Assembly (NCBI GenBank): GCA_017985935.1
Contig: JAGNWT010000002.1
Coordinates: forward strand, 1-64,000
Source: Anaerolineales bacterium
Lineage (GTDB): Bacteria; Chloroflexota; Anaerolineae; Anaerolineales; Villigracilaceae
Length of the DNA: 64,000 nucleotides
Direction of reading: 5' to 3'
The notes beneath the pieces were generated by a model. It saw only the letters and a program-made list of their open reading frames with translations, did not search any database and was not told where the DNA came from. Positions 42,832-50,421 of the stretch are shown piece by piece. Numbering within the stretch: the first letter of the stretch is position 1; every line of letters begins with the position of its first letter. Made by a program: the position numbers and the translations under genes.

Positions 42832-42889
42832 GACGGGAATTATAGCAATTTTCCCCGCTTATTTTCTTTTTGCCTCGAGTTTGCAGAAA

Positions 42890-43085
42890 CGATAATCGTT
42901 GCTCAATCATGGGATAAGCGTAGGGTTCGCGTCAAGTAGTATTGACTGGTCGGTGATAAAGTTACAAGCGTAAGGTGATTTCTCTTCTCCTCCTTTGTGA
43001 AAGAGAGCCGGGCAAGGCGAGCCCGGCTCTCTCAATTTAATGGCATGGAGTAAAATCACTGCCGTGCTGCAGTGATCGTTTTTTT
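42890..43085 (+). ncRNA. Candidate small RNA or transcribed leader
   Basis: The 320-bp gap between the membrane gene and the MBOAT gene has no ORF of note. It contains short hairpins (GTCAA/TTGAC at 42931-42946), a long GC-rich hairpin (43003-43031, GAGAGCCGGGC / GCCCGGCTCTC) and then a classic plus-strand terminator at 43055-43085, still 66 nt before the MBOAT start. Something transcribed on the plus strand therefore ends there: either a free-standing RNA or an attenuated leader. Boundaries are estimates and no known RNA family was recognised. Confidence 0.35.
43055..43085 (+). terminator. Intrinsic terminator upstream of the MBOAT gene
   Basis: ATCACTGC / GCAGTGAT (43055-43062, 43069-43076) with a six-base loop is followed by CGTTTTTTT. 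No annotated plus-strand gene ends here. Confidence 0.75.
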
Positions 43086-43151
43086 CTTACATGGGACGGT
43101 CGCGTACCAACTGAAGGCGGAAAGTAAAATCGTTCCCCACAGGAAAAGACC

Positions 43152-44534
43152 TTGAGCTTCACCAGTTCCCAATACCTGATCTTCTTTGCCATTGTGTTTT
43201 CGGCTTATTGGCTGTTCAACGGCAGGCGCGGACAAAATCTGATCCTGCTGACAGCCAGTTATTTTTTCTATGGATGGCACGCTCCCTGGCACACCCTCGT
43301 TCTGGGAACATCGACAACGATCGATCATTTTCTCGCTCTGGCTATTGAACGCGAACCGGCAAGAAAAAAGCTCTATTCGGGAGCAGCCATTTTTCTAAAC
43401 CTGGGGGTTCTGGCTTTCTTTAAGTATTTCCCTGTTTTCAAAGATCAGCTTGCAGATGTTACGGGATGGTCATTTCTGATCAGGATATTGCTGCCCATCG
43501 GCCTGTCGTTCTACACGCTCAAGAAGATCGGCTACATTCTGGACGTTGCACGGAATACGCTCAAGCCGACACACAACTTCATTGATTTCGCTCTTTATGT
43601 TTCTTTTTTTCCGCAGGTGGTTTCCGGTCCCATTGACCGCCCGCAGAAGCTCCTTCCGCAGATCGAAACTCCGCGCACATGGAAAGCAGACAACCTGATC
43701 TCGGCGTGGCCGCTTTTGATCATGGGGCTCTTCAAAAAGATCGTAGTGGCAGACAGCATCAAGGTCATTGTAGATCAGGTCTTCACCCTGCAAGAGCCCA
43801 CCAAATTTCTTTTATTGGCAGGCGGGGCGGCATTCACCTTGCAGATCCTGGCGGATTTTTCCGCCTACACCGATCTTTCACGCGGATTTTCTTTTTTGCT
43901 TGGGTTCAATACAACAGAAAACTTCAACAGGCCCTATCTGGCATTAAACCCTTCAGACTTTTGGAATCGCTGGCACATCTCCCTCTCCACATGGCTGCGT
44001 GACTATATCTTTTTCCCGACGCGCCGCGAAATGCTCAAACAAAGATCGCCAGCCTGGATGACGGAAATGATCCCACCCATATTGACCATGCTCATCAGCG
44101 GGATCTGGCATGGGGTTGGCTGGGTCTTCATTGTTTGGGGACTCTACCACGGGGTCATGACCGTGCTCTATCAGCGATTCGCTCCGCGGCTGGACCTGAA
44201 GACGGCCGGCAGGTTTCGCATCTTCCTGACCTGGGCAGTCATGTTCGCCGTCACGATCATCGGCTGGATCATCTTCCGCGCGCCGTCACTTCCCTGGTTA
44301 TGGCAAGCCGTTCTTCTTGAGCCGATCGCAGGGACAAGGGAACAGGTCATCTTCGCGCTCATGGGACTTTCGATGACCCTGTTCTACGCCGCCCCGCTTT
44401 TGATAAAGCTGTGGCTAGACGTCAAAGCAGACAACGCCTCATGGATGAACGCGTTTTATTACGCAGCCGCATCCCTGTCCATCATCATATACATGAACTC
44501 CGCGACCCCGGATTTCATCTACTTCCTCTTCTAG
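43152..44534 (+). CDS. MBOAT-family O-acyltransferase (AlgI/DltB-like)
   Basis: The product is a 460-residue polytopic membrane protein. The frame starts at a TTG with AGGAAAA upstream, giving 'MSFTSSQYLIFFAIVFSAYW', the standard AlgI/DltB N-terminus. The signature 'WNRWHISLSTWLRDYIFFP' (271-289) and the catalytic His320 in 'GIWHGVGWVFIVWG' are present. MBOAT enzymes of this group move acyl groups across the membrane to extracellular polysaccharides or teichoic acids. The SGNH-like partner starts 7 nt downstream, as in other exopolysaccharide acetylation systems. The acceptor here is unknown. Confidence 0.88.
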   Translation: MSFTSSQYLIFFAIVFSAYWLFNGRRGQNLILLTASYFFYGWHAPWHTLVLGTSTTIDHFLALAIEREPARKKLYSGAAIFLNLGVLAFFKYFPVFKDQLADVTGWSFLIRILLPIGLSFYTLKKIGYILDVARNTLKPTHNFIDFALYVSFFPQVVSGPIDRPQKLLPQIETPRTWKADNLISAWPLLIMGLFKKIVVADSIKVIVDQVFTLQEPTKFLLLAGGAAFTLQILADFSAYTDLSRGFSFLLGFNTTENFNRPYLALNPSDFWNRWHISLSTWLRDYIFFPTRREMLKQRSPAWMTEMIPPILTMLISGIWHGVGWVFIVWGLYHGVMTVLYQRFAPRLDLKTAGRFRIFLTWAVMFAVTIIGWIIFRAPSLPWLWQAVLLEPIAGTREQVIFALMGLSMTLFYAAPLLIKLWLDVKADNASWMNAFYYAAASLSIIIYMNSATPDFIYFLF

Positions 44535-44541
44535 AGACCAA

Positions 44542-45573
44542 ATGCGATTATTCACCCGCTATTTACTTTGGCTGCTGATACTCACGATCCTCGTATCGTT
44601 CGTCATTCCCATCTATTTCAACATGCCGTACCCCAAACCATTGGGACCAGACTTTGACCCAGCCGCCCGAATGGATTACCGCAAGGATATTAATGAAGGT
44701 CAGCCCGGCGTGGTATTGCTCGGCGATTCCATTCTGCACTATGGCATCGATCCGCAGGATCTGGAGAAACGAACGAACACCCCCACGTACAGCATCAGCA
44801 TTCAGGGCTCAGGGTCAGCGGTTTTGTACCTTGTGACAAAGAACGAAATAGCTGCTGCAAAATCAAAACCCAAATATCTCGTAGTCTTTTTCCGCGACAC
44901 CCTGCTGACCACGCCCGACTTCCGCGTGCTGGGAAGTTACATGACTCAGATCGATGAACTGGCCGGCTCGGAAGAGACACTGCTGCTTCAGTTGGCATAC
45001 ATCAATCAGATGAGTTTTATTGAAAAAGCAGCGGACCAGTATTTTCCGCTGTACAGCGCGCGGCGGGTGATCTGGCAAAGCATCAACAAGCACAACCGCA
45101 CCCTCCTCCCTCGGTCCTTCCTGAACTGCGGGCTGGAATGCACCAACACAGCCCTGACATCGGTCATCAACAAGGATGATTTTGAGAACAGCCTGCAGGG
45201 AAATGCGGTCCAGATCGCGGACGAGCAGTTATACAAGCCTGAGAACATGAACTTCGAAGAACGGCTTCCGCTCTCCTTCCTGCCGGAGATCGTTCGGCTA
45301 TGCAATGAAAACGGCATTCAACTGATTCTGGTGAGGACGAAGAACACTTTTATCCCCGATGCTGAGCATGAACGACCGGAGATTCAAAGATACATTCAAG
45401 ACCTGAATCACTACGCCGGAGAAAATAACGTGATCCTGCTGGACTTCGCATACGACGACCGGCTTACCCCCGATCTTTTTCGAGATGCCTTTCACCTCAA
45501 GGAAGAAGGCAAGAAAAAGTTCACTGAAATTCTCAGCGAGTCTCTCTCCAAACTTATAAATGAACAGCGCTGA
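44542..45573 (+). CDS. Membrane-anchored SGNH-like acyl-transfer partner
   Basis: This 343-residue protein has an N-terminal anchor (about 6-25) and an extracytoplasmic SGNH/GDSL-like domain. The nucleophile motif 'VVLLGDSILHYGID' has Ser63; the C-terminal dyad 'RDAFHLKEEG' has Asp315 and His318, as in DltD/AlgJ-type proteins. It lies 7 nt behind the MBOAT gene. The likely division of labour is that the MBOAT protein exports the acyl group and this protein transfers it to the surface glycan. It could also be an esterase. Confidence 0.8.
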   Translation: MRLFTRYLLWLLILTILVSFVIPIYFNMPYPKPLGPDFDPAARMDYRKDINEGQPGVVLLGDSILHYGIDPQDLEKRTNTPTYSISIQGSGSAVLYLVTKNEIAAAKSKPKYLVVFFRDTLLTTPDFRVLGSYMTQIDELAGSEETLLLQLAYINQMSFIEKAADQYFPLYSARRVIWQSINKHNRTLLPRSFLNCGLECTNTALTSVINKDDFENSLQGNAVQIADEQLYKPENMNFEERLPLSFLPEIVRLCNENGIQLILVRTKNTFIPDAEHERPEIQRYIQDLNHYAGENNVILLDFAYDDRLTPDLFRDAFHLKEEGKKKFTEILSESLSKLINEQR

Positions 45574-45589
45574 GAAGCATCCCATCAGG

Positions 45590-45595
45590 TACAAT
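45590..45595 (+). promoter_or_regulatory. -10 box of the PIG-L gene, probably leaderless
   Basis: TACAAT ends seven bases before the ATG at 45603; no Shine-Dalgarno sequence lies between. Confidence 0.45.
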
Positions 45596-45602
45596 TCGGC
45601 GC

Positions 45603-46349
45603 ATGACCAGTGAAAAAGAATATCTTCCCAAAATCGCAATGTCCATTCAAGCCCATCCTGATGATCAGGACTTTACCGTTGCAGGCACTTTAGCAAAATG
45701 GGCAAAGGCAGGATGCAGGATCATTTCGGTGCTCATCACCAGCGGAGACTCAGGCTCAAACGACGTCACCAAAGGCGCGGAATACAAGCCCGTGCTGGCA
45801 AAGATCCGCGAGGCAGAGCAGCAAGCCGCAAATGCCGTGCTTGGAATTTCTGAAACCGTCTTCCTGCATTATCCCGATGGAGAACTCACCCCAAGCCTTG
45901 CCTTGCGCAAAGACCTGACCCGCCTGATCCGCATCTACAAACCTGACGTGGTCGTAACAGGCGACCCTTCGGGCTGGTTCTACGGGAACGGATACATCAA
46001 CCACCCCGATCATCGCGCCGCAGCCGAAGCCGCTGCGTACGCGGTCTTCCCGTCAGCGGGGACCCGGCTCATTTTCACCGATCTGCTCGAAGCGGGGCAT
46101 GAACCGCATAACGTCAAGCGGCTGTACATCCACGGGTCGGAAAAGCCCGATACCTGGGTCGACATCAGCGAGACCATCGACACAAAGATCGAAGCGCTGA
46201 AGAAGCACATAAGCCAGTCAGACACACACGAAGTGGACAAGTGGATCCGTGAATGGGCTCAGGATGAAGGCAAAGAAAAAGGATTGGATTTTGCTGAAGC
46301 CTACAAAGTGATGATCTTGAAGAACGAAGAAGACATCCCTGGTGAATAA
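45603..46349 (+). CDS. PIG-L (LmbE-like) deacetylase
   Basis: This 248-residue zinc hydrolase has the metal-binding 'AHPDD' (17-21) with the third ligand in 'INHPDHRAAA' (His/Asp/His, 132-141). Family members remove N-acetyl groups from GlcNAc-type substrates (GlcNAc-PI, mycothiol and bacillithiol precursors, glycopeptides). Proximity to the MBOAT/SGNH pair suggests glycan modification, but it is probably transcribed separately, since a -10 box lies seven bases before its ATG. A bidirectional terminator follows. Confidence 0.87.
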   Translation: MTSEKEYLPKIAMSIQAHPDDQDFTVAGTLAKWAKAGCRIISVLITSGDSGSNDVTKGAEYKPVLAKIREAEQQAANAVLGISETVFLHYPDGELTPSLALRKDLTRLIRIYKPDVVVTGDPSGWFYGNGYINHPDHRAAAEAAAYAVFPSAGTRLIFTDLLEAGHEPHNVKRLYIHGSEKPDTWVDISETIDTKIEALKKHISQSDTHEVDKWIREWAQDEGKEKGLDFAEAYKVMILKNEEDIPGE

Positions 46350-46350
46350 A

Positions 46351-46380
46351 AAAAGACGGCGGAGCGCTCCGCCGTCTTTT
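46351..46380. terminator. Bidirectional intrinsic terminator
   Basis: The 30-bp inverted repeat, 15 bp per arm with no unpaired centre in the DNA (AAAAGACGGCGGAGC and its complement), overlaps the convergent 3' ends of the PIG-L and kinase-like genes. Confidence 0.9.
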
Positions 46381-46393
46381 TGCTCATGGAATG

Positions 46394-47095
46394 CTAGAAG
46401 AATAAACTTCCGACCAACGCCGAAGCGAGGGTCATCGTGACGTTGTCGATATCCTTGTAATGCAGCGACTCAACCACCGCGCCCGCAAGTGAGATCATGG
46501 TGATGGGGAAAAGATAAGCCGTGATCGGCGCCGAAAACACGCCCGCTTGAATGTAAATGTAAATGATCCCCACAGACATCAACCAGCCGCCGACAAAAAC
46601 GCCCAAGGTCCCTGCGATGGATTTTTCACTGCTCCATGGCAGCTTGGGAGATTTGATCTGTCTGCCGACAATGTCGGCAATGCCGTCACCGCCGCACATC
46701 ATCATCAACGCGATGATGCCAATCGGGGAATCCTTCCAATAGACCAGGGTCAGCACAACGAACATCACTCCATAATAAAGCGGACCGCGCAAGATCTCCT
46801 TCGGGTCGCCCGTGCGCGACATGGCTTTGACCGACGACTCGTCCTTCATCAACCCGAGCCCGATCATGGCGAACTGAACGGTGATGGCAAAAGGCACAAG
46901 AGCGGCCAGCCAACGAGCCTCGGGCGAATCTCGAAAGATCAGCCAGCACAAAACGAACAGCGGTCCCGTGCCAATGTGGATGACCTTACGGCTGAGTTTG
47001 CTATCCATCCAGCCGCGATGGGCAATGAAATCCATAGAACGCAAAAAGACCAGTGAAAGAACAAAAGTGACGGCGAGTGCAATATAGTTATTCAC
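46394..47095 (-). CDS. Dolichol/phytol kinase-like membrane protein
   Basis: This 233-residue protein has about seven spans and starts at GTG with GGAG five bases upstream. The motif 'RKVIHIGTGPLF' near the N-terminus and 'GDGIADIVGRQIKSPKLPWS' with 'EKSIAGTLGVFVGGW' mark the CTP-dependent polyprenol/phytol/dolichol kinase group, related to phosphatidate cytidylyltransferases. It would phosphorylate an isoprenoid alcohol, which could feed lipid-carrier recycling or membrane-lipid salvage. It is convergent with the PIG-L gene. Confidence 0.78.
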   Translation of the reverse strand: MNNYIALAVTFVLSLVFLRSMDFIAHRGWMDSKLSRKVIHIGTGPLFVLCWLIFRDSPEARWLAALVPFAITVQFAMIGLGLMKDESSVKAMSRTGDPKEILRGPLYYGVMFVVLTLVYWKDSPIGIIALMMMCGGDGIADIVGRQIKSPKLPWSSEKSIAGTLGVFVGGWLMSVGIIYIYIQAGVFSAPITAYLFPITMISLAGAVVESLHYKDIDNVTMTLASALVGSLFF

Positions 47096-47170
47096 AAAAA
47101 CTCCATTTTTATTTCATTGATTTGGCGATCTGATGCTAAAACCCGCGCAGGAAGAAAAAGATATTTTATA

Positions 47171-47179
47171 TGCTAAAAT
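47171..47179 (+). promoter_or_regulatory. Extended -10 promoter of trmD, probably leaderless
   Basis: TG-C-TAAAAT (47171-47179) ends six bases before the trmD ATG at 47186, with no Shine-Dalgarno sequence and no clear -35 element. Confidence 0.5.
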
Positions 47180-47185
47180 CCGCTC

Positions 47186-47935
47186 ATGCAATTTGAGGTT
47201 TTCACACTCCTACCCGAAGTCTTCCCCTCCTATCTTGAAACCAGCATCATCAAACGCGCCCGCGAACGCAACCTGATCAACGTCCGCGTTCACAACATCC
47301 GCGATTATACCCACGACAAACACCACACCACCGACGATGCTCCTTACGGCGGCGGCGGCGGGATGGTGATGAAGCCCGAGCCGGTCTTTGAAGCGATCGA
47401 AACTGTTCTGGGATTGAACCCGTCTCAGACTCCGCCCGAGCCTGCTTCGAACATCCCGATCATTTTGCTCACCCCGCAGGGACGGGTCTTCAACCAGAGC
47501 ATCGCGCAGGAACTTTCACAGCATCAACATATCGCCCTGCTCTGTGGAAGATACGAAGGCATCGACGAGCGCATCCGCGAGCATTTGGTGACGGATGAAA
47601 TTTCCATTGGCGATTACGTGCTGACAGGCGGCGAACTCCCCGCCCTGATCGTGATCGATGCCATCTCGCGCCTGCTTCCCGACGTTCTGGGCGACCCCAC
47701 CGGCGCGCAGGACGACTCGCACGCGATGGGTCTGCTCGAATATCCGCACTACACCCGTCCGCCGGAATTTCGCGGCTGGAAGATTCCCGATGTCCTGCTG
47801 ACCGGCGCTCACGTAAAGATCGACAAGTGGCGGCGCGAGCAGGCTCTGCTGCGAACTTTGAAAAAAAGACCCGACATGCTTGAAAAGGCGGAATTAAGTA
47901 AAGCGGACAAAAAATTTTTAGATGGTCTAAAGTAA
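47186..47935 (+). CDS. trmD: tRNA (guanine37-N1)-methyltransferase
   Basis: TrmD (249 residues) methylates G37 next to the anticodon and prevents +1 frameshifting. It is a SPOUT enzyme with a trefoil knot: '[20 protein letters not shown]', '[13 protein letters not shown]' and the knot '[20 protein letters not shown]' are all present. The usual neighbours (rpsP, rimM, rplS) are absent. A -10 box six bases before the ATG suggests a leaderless message, notable for an essential translation gene. Confidence 0.96.
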   Translation: MQFEVFTLLPEVFPSYLETSIIKRARERNLINVRVHNIRDYTHDKHHTTDDAPYGGGGGMVMKPEPVFEAIETVLGLNPSQTPPEPASNIPIILLTPQGRVFNQSIAQELSQHQHIALLCGRYEGIDERIREHLVTDEISIGDYVLTGGELPALIVIDAISRLLPDVLGDPTGAQDDSHAMGLLEYPHYTRPPEFRGWKIPDVLLTGAHVKIDKWRREQALLRTLKKRPDMLEKAELSKADKKFLDGLK

Positions 47936-47958
47936 AAAAATCGAACGACCTTCACCCT

Positions 47959-47993
47959 GCAACTCTCAACTTGCAACCCGCAACTCTTCAACG
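47959..47993. repeat. Low-complexity CAACTC-type tract
   Basis: The trmD-MFS gap contains a degenerate tandem of short units such as 'caactctcaac', 'ttgcaacccg' and 'caactcttcaac'. It resembles the stretch inside rlmI at 1911-1947. No function is evident. Confidence 0.5.
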
Positions 47994-48002
47994 GAGGAAC
48001 AC

Positions 48003-49286
48003 ATGGCATCGAGATTGAATTACGGCAAGACCTTCCTGCTTGGCTTTGGCTTTTTTGGATTAAGTGTGGTCTGGGGTGTGTATAACGCCTTCGTCCCCAT
48101 CTTCCTTTCTGAAAAATTTAATCTCTCCCCTGTCCTCGTCGGTTTCTTTATGACGCTGGATAATATCGCCGCGTTGTTCATCCAACCGCCCGTGGGCGCA
48201 TGGTCCGACAGATTACGAACGCCGCTCGGAAGGCGCATCCCGTTCATGCTGATCGGCGCCCCCATCACCGCCTTCGCCTTCGGATTGATTCCCCTCCCTT
48301 CTGTGCTTCCGCTTTTCGTTGCCTGCACAAGCACCCTGTTACTGAGCGCCGCCATCTGGCGCACGCCTGTCATCGCGCTCATGCCCGATATCACCCCCTC
48401 TGAATTCCGCTCGCAAGCAAATGGCATCATCAACTTCATGGGCGGAATTGGAACCATCGTCGCATTACAGACCGGCGGTATCCTCTATAAGATGAGCCCC
48501 AACTTCCCGTTCTGGCTCGGCTCGGGTCTTGTCTTGATCTCTGCTTTGATCGTTTATCTGTTCATCGAGGAACCCAGGGAATATGGACAAACCGAAAATC
48601 AGCCGGGCATGTTCGAAAGCCTGCGTGAAGTATTCAGCCACGAAGACAAAAGCGGATTACGCATCCTGTTCGCCATCTTCTTTTGGTTCATTGGCTTTTC
48701 CGCAGTGGAAACATTCTTCACCCTTTACGCAAAAAATCATCTTGGGTTGAACGAAGGTGACGGAGCCACCCTGCTTTCGGTCCTTCCGCTGTTCTTTGTG
48801 CTTTTCGCCATCCCATCGGGATTCGTAGCCGGCAAACTCGGACGCCGAACCACCATCTCGATCGGGTTGATCACCATTACCCTCATGTTGATCCTGCTCT
48901 ACGTAACGCCCGCCACCGCATTGCTGACGGGCATCGCCCCTCTGCCCCTGGTGGGCATTCCGCTTGAAGAAGGCGGCGCGCGCATGCTCACCCTCGCCGG
49001 CGTACTGCTCATCCTCGGCGGCATCGGCTGGGCATTCATCAACATCAACTCCCTGCCCATGATCGTGGACCTGACCAGCGCGGCGCGCATCGGCACCTTC
49101 ACCGGGCTGTATTATCTCTTCTCCACTTTTTCCGCCATCGTCGGACCGAATCTTAACGGCTGGGCGATCCAGCTCACCGGGAACAACTACAACACCATCA
49201 TGCTCATCGCCCCGGGCTTTATGATGATCGCATTCTGGTTGATGCTCGGCGTGAAGCGCGGAGAAGCAACAACAAGCCAGCCATAA
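48003..49286 (+). CDS. MFS transporter (SLC45/GPH-like)
   Basis: This 427-residue carrier has about 12 spans. The loop 2-3 motif 'GAWSDRLRTPLGRRIPFMLI' is typical of SLC45-like and GPH-type sugar-cation symporters. CGGAGGAAC precedes the ATG. It lies 67 nt behind trmD and 10 nt ahead of a BMP-type lipoprotein gene, so it probably shares a transcript with the latter. The substrate is unknown; a sugar or nucleoside is plausible from context. Confidence 0.82.
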   Translation: MASRLNYGKTFLLGFGFFGLSVVWGVYNAFVPIFLSEKFNLSPVLVGFFMTLDNIAALFIQPPVGAWSDRLRTPLGRRIPFMLIGAPITAFAFGLIPLPSVLPLFVACTSTLLLSAAIWRTPVIALMPDITPSEFRSQANGIINFMGGIGTIVALQTGGILYKMSPNFPFWLGSGLVLISALIVYLFIEEPREYGQTENQPGMFESLREVFSHEDKSGLRILFAIFFWFIGFSAVETFFTLYAKNHLGLNEGDGATLLSVLPLFFVLFAIPSGFVAGKLGRRTTISIGLITITLMLILLYVTPATALLTGIAPLPLVGIPLEEGGARMLTLAGVLLILGGIGWAFININSLPMIVDLTSAARIGTFTGLYYLFSTFSAIVGPNLNGWAIQLTGNNYNTIMLIAPGFMMIAFWLMLGVKRGEATTSQP

Positions 49287-49296
49287 GGAAGCAGCG

Positions 49297-50310
49297 TTGC
49301 GAGTTACAAGGTACGCGCTTTTTATCATCATCCTCGCGCTCGGTCTCTCTGCCTGCCAGCCCGAAGATTGCGCCAGCAGTAAAGTTTTCTGCGCCGGGCT
49401 GGTAACCGACACCCTCGGTCTTGATGATCATGGGATCAACCGCGATGTCTGGGCGGGCCTGGAGGCTGCAAAATCCAACGGCGATGTAGATCAAGCGTCC
49501 GTCATTGAATCCATTGACCCGCGTGACTACGAAAAGAACATAGCCTATTTTGCCGGACAGGGCTACGATGTGATCATCACCACCGGCAGCGGGCTGGGTG
49601 ACGAAACGCTTCGATCATCCGACCTGTACCCTGCTTCTATTTTCATTGGCATTAACCAACCTCAGGCAGAGTCGCGCGGCAACCTCATCCCCGTCACCTT
49701 TGCCGAAGACCAAATGGGATTCGCCGCCGGAATGCTGGCAGCCCGTCTTTCAAAAACAAAAGTGATCGGCGCCGTGTGCGAGACCTCGGGCATTGACTCG
49801 ATGTGGCGCTACTGTGAGGGGTTCCGCGCTGGCGCCAAACAAACCGACGAGACCGTCAAAGTGGAGGTCGTGTACCGCGAAGGCGGGAGCAGTGAAAGCC
49901 TCTTCCTTGATGAAGCCTGGGGATACGAAACCGGAAAGATCCTGATTAGGCGCGGAGCCGATGTGATCTTCGCCGCCGGCGGGCTGACAGGTCAGGGGGC
50001 TTTGCGGGCGGCTTCAGAAGCTGACGCGCAAGTCCATGCCATTGGAACAGAACGTAACCAGTCGGCGGCATTGGGAGATGCGGGCTCGAGCGTGGTAACT
50101 TCCTTTTATGGGCGTGCCAGTTCCGAGGTCCAGGATATGATGCGCCTGCTTGGAAGCAGCATCAGTTCCTATGAGCAGGTACCAAGTCAGGTGGGGTATT
50201 TGCCGCTTAACGGGAATTTCCCAGAAAGTTTGAGCCGTGATCTGGACGCATTGATCCTGAAACTCTGGATCGGGGAGATCAAGACCGGGGTACTTCCTGA
50301 AAAACCCTAA
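49297..50310 (+). CDS. BMP-family substrate-binding lipoprotein (1)
   Basis: This 337-residue protein starts at TTG with AAGGAAG upstream. The lipobox 'LGLSAC' puts lipidation at Cys20. The body has the basic-membrane-protein (BMP/PnrA-like) fold: 'CAGLVTDTLGLDDHGINRDV' near the N-terminus, 'FAEDQMGFAAGMLAARLSKT' and 'ADVIFAAGGLTGQGALRAA'. BMP proteins are ABC-importer receptors, often for purine nucleosides. It lacks the Ala/Thr/Pro linker of its neighbour and is more diverged, so it may bind a different ligand while using the same permease. Confidence 0.85.
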   Translation: MRVTRYALFIIILALGLSACQPEDCASSKVFCAGLVTDTLGLDDHGINRDVWAGLEAAKSNGDVDQASVIESIDPRDYEKNIAYFAGQGYDVIITTGSGLGDETLRSSDLYPASIFIGINQPQAESRGNLIPVTFAEDQMGFAAGMLAARLSKTKVIGAVCETSGIDSMWRYCEGFRAGAKQTDETVKVEVVYREGGSSESLFLDEAWGYETGKILIRRGADVIFAAGGLTGQGALRAASEADAQVHAIGTERNQSAALGDAGSSVVTSFYGRASSEVQDMMRLLGSSISSYEQVPSQVGYLPLNGNFPESLSRDLDALILKLWIGEIKTGVLPEKP

Positions 50311-50322
50311 GTTTGTTCAGGC

Positions 50323-50351
50323 TTGCACAATAAAATATATGGATTTATACT
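50323..50351 (+). promoter_or_regulatory. Promoter of the second BMP lipoprotein gene
   Basis: TTGCAC (50323-50328), a 17-bp spacer and TATACT (50346-50351) lie 71 nt before the ATG, between the two BMP genes. Confidence 0.65.
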
Positions 50352-50360
50352 TATCAGGTC

Positions 50361-50402
50361 GTAAGGCTTTGCTTTAAAGGGCAAGCCGTTTAAACCCCTT
50401 AC
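50361..50402 (+). promoter_or_regulatory. Structured 5' leader of the second BMP gene
   Basis: GTAAGG (50361-50366) pairs with CCTTAC (50397-50402) around an inner GGCTT...AAGCC hairpin. The hairpin loop holds TTTAAA, repeated at 50389-50394 and self-complementary, so an H-type pseudoknot is possible. It matches no riboswitch consensus I know. Confidence 0.35.
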
Positions 50403-50421
50403 TCTTATAGGAGAAGAAAGA

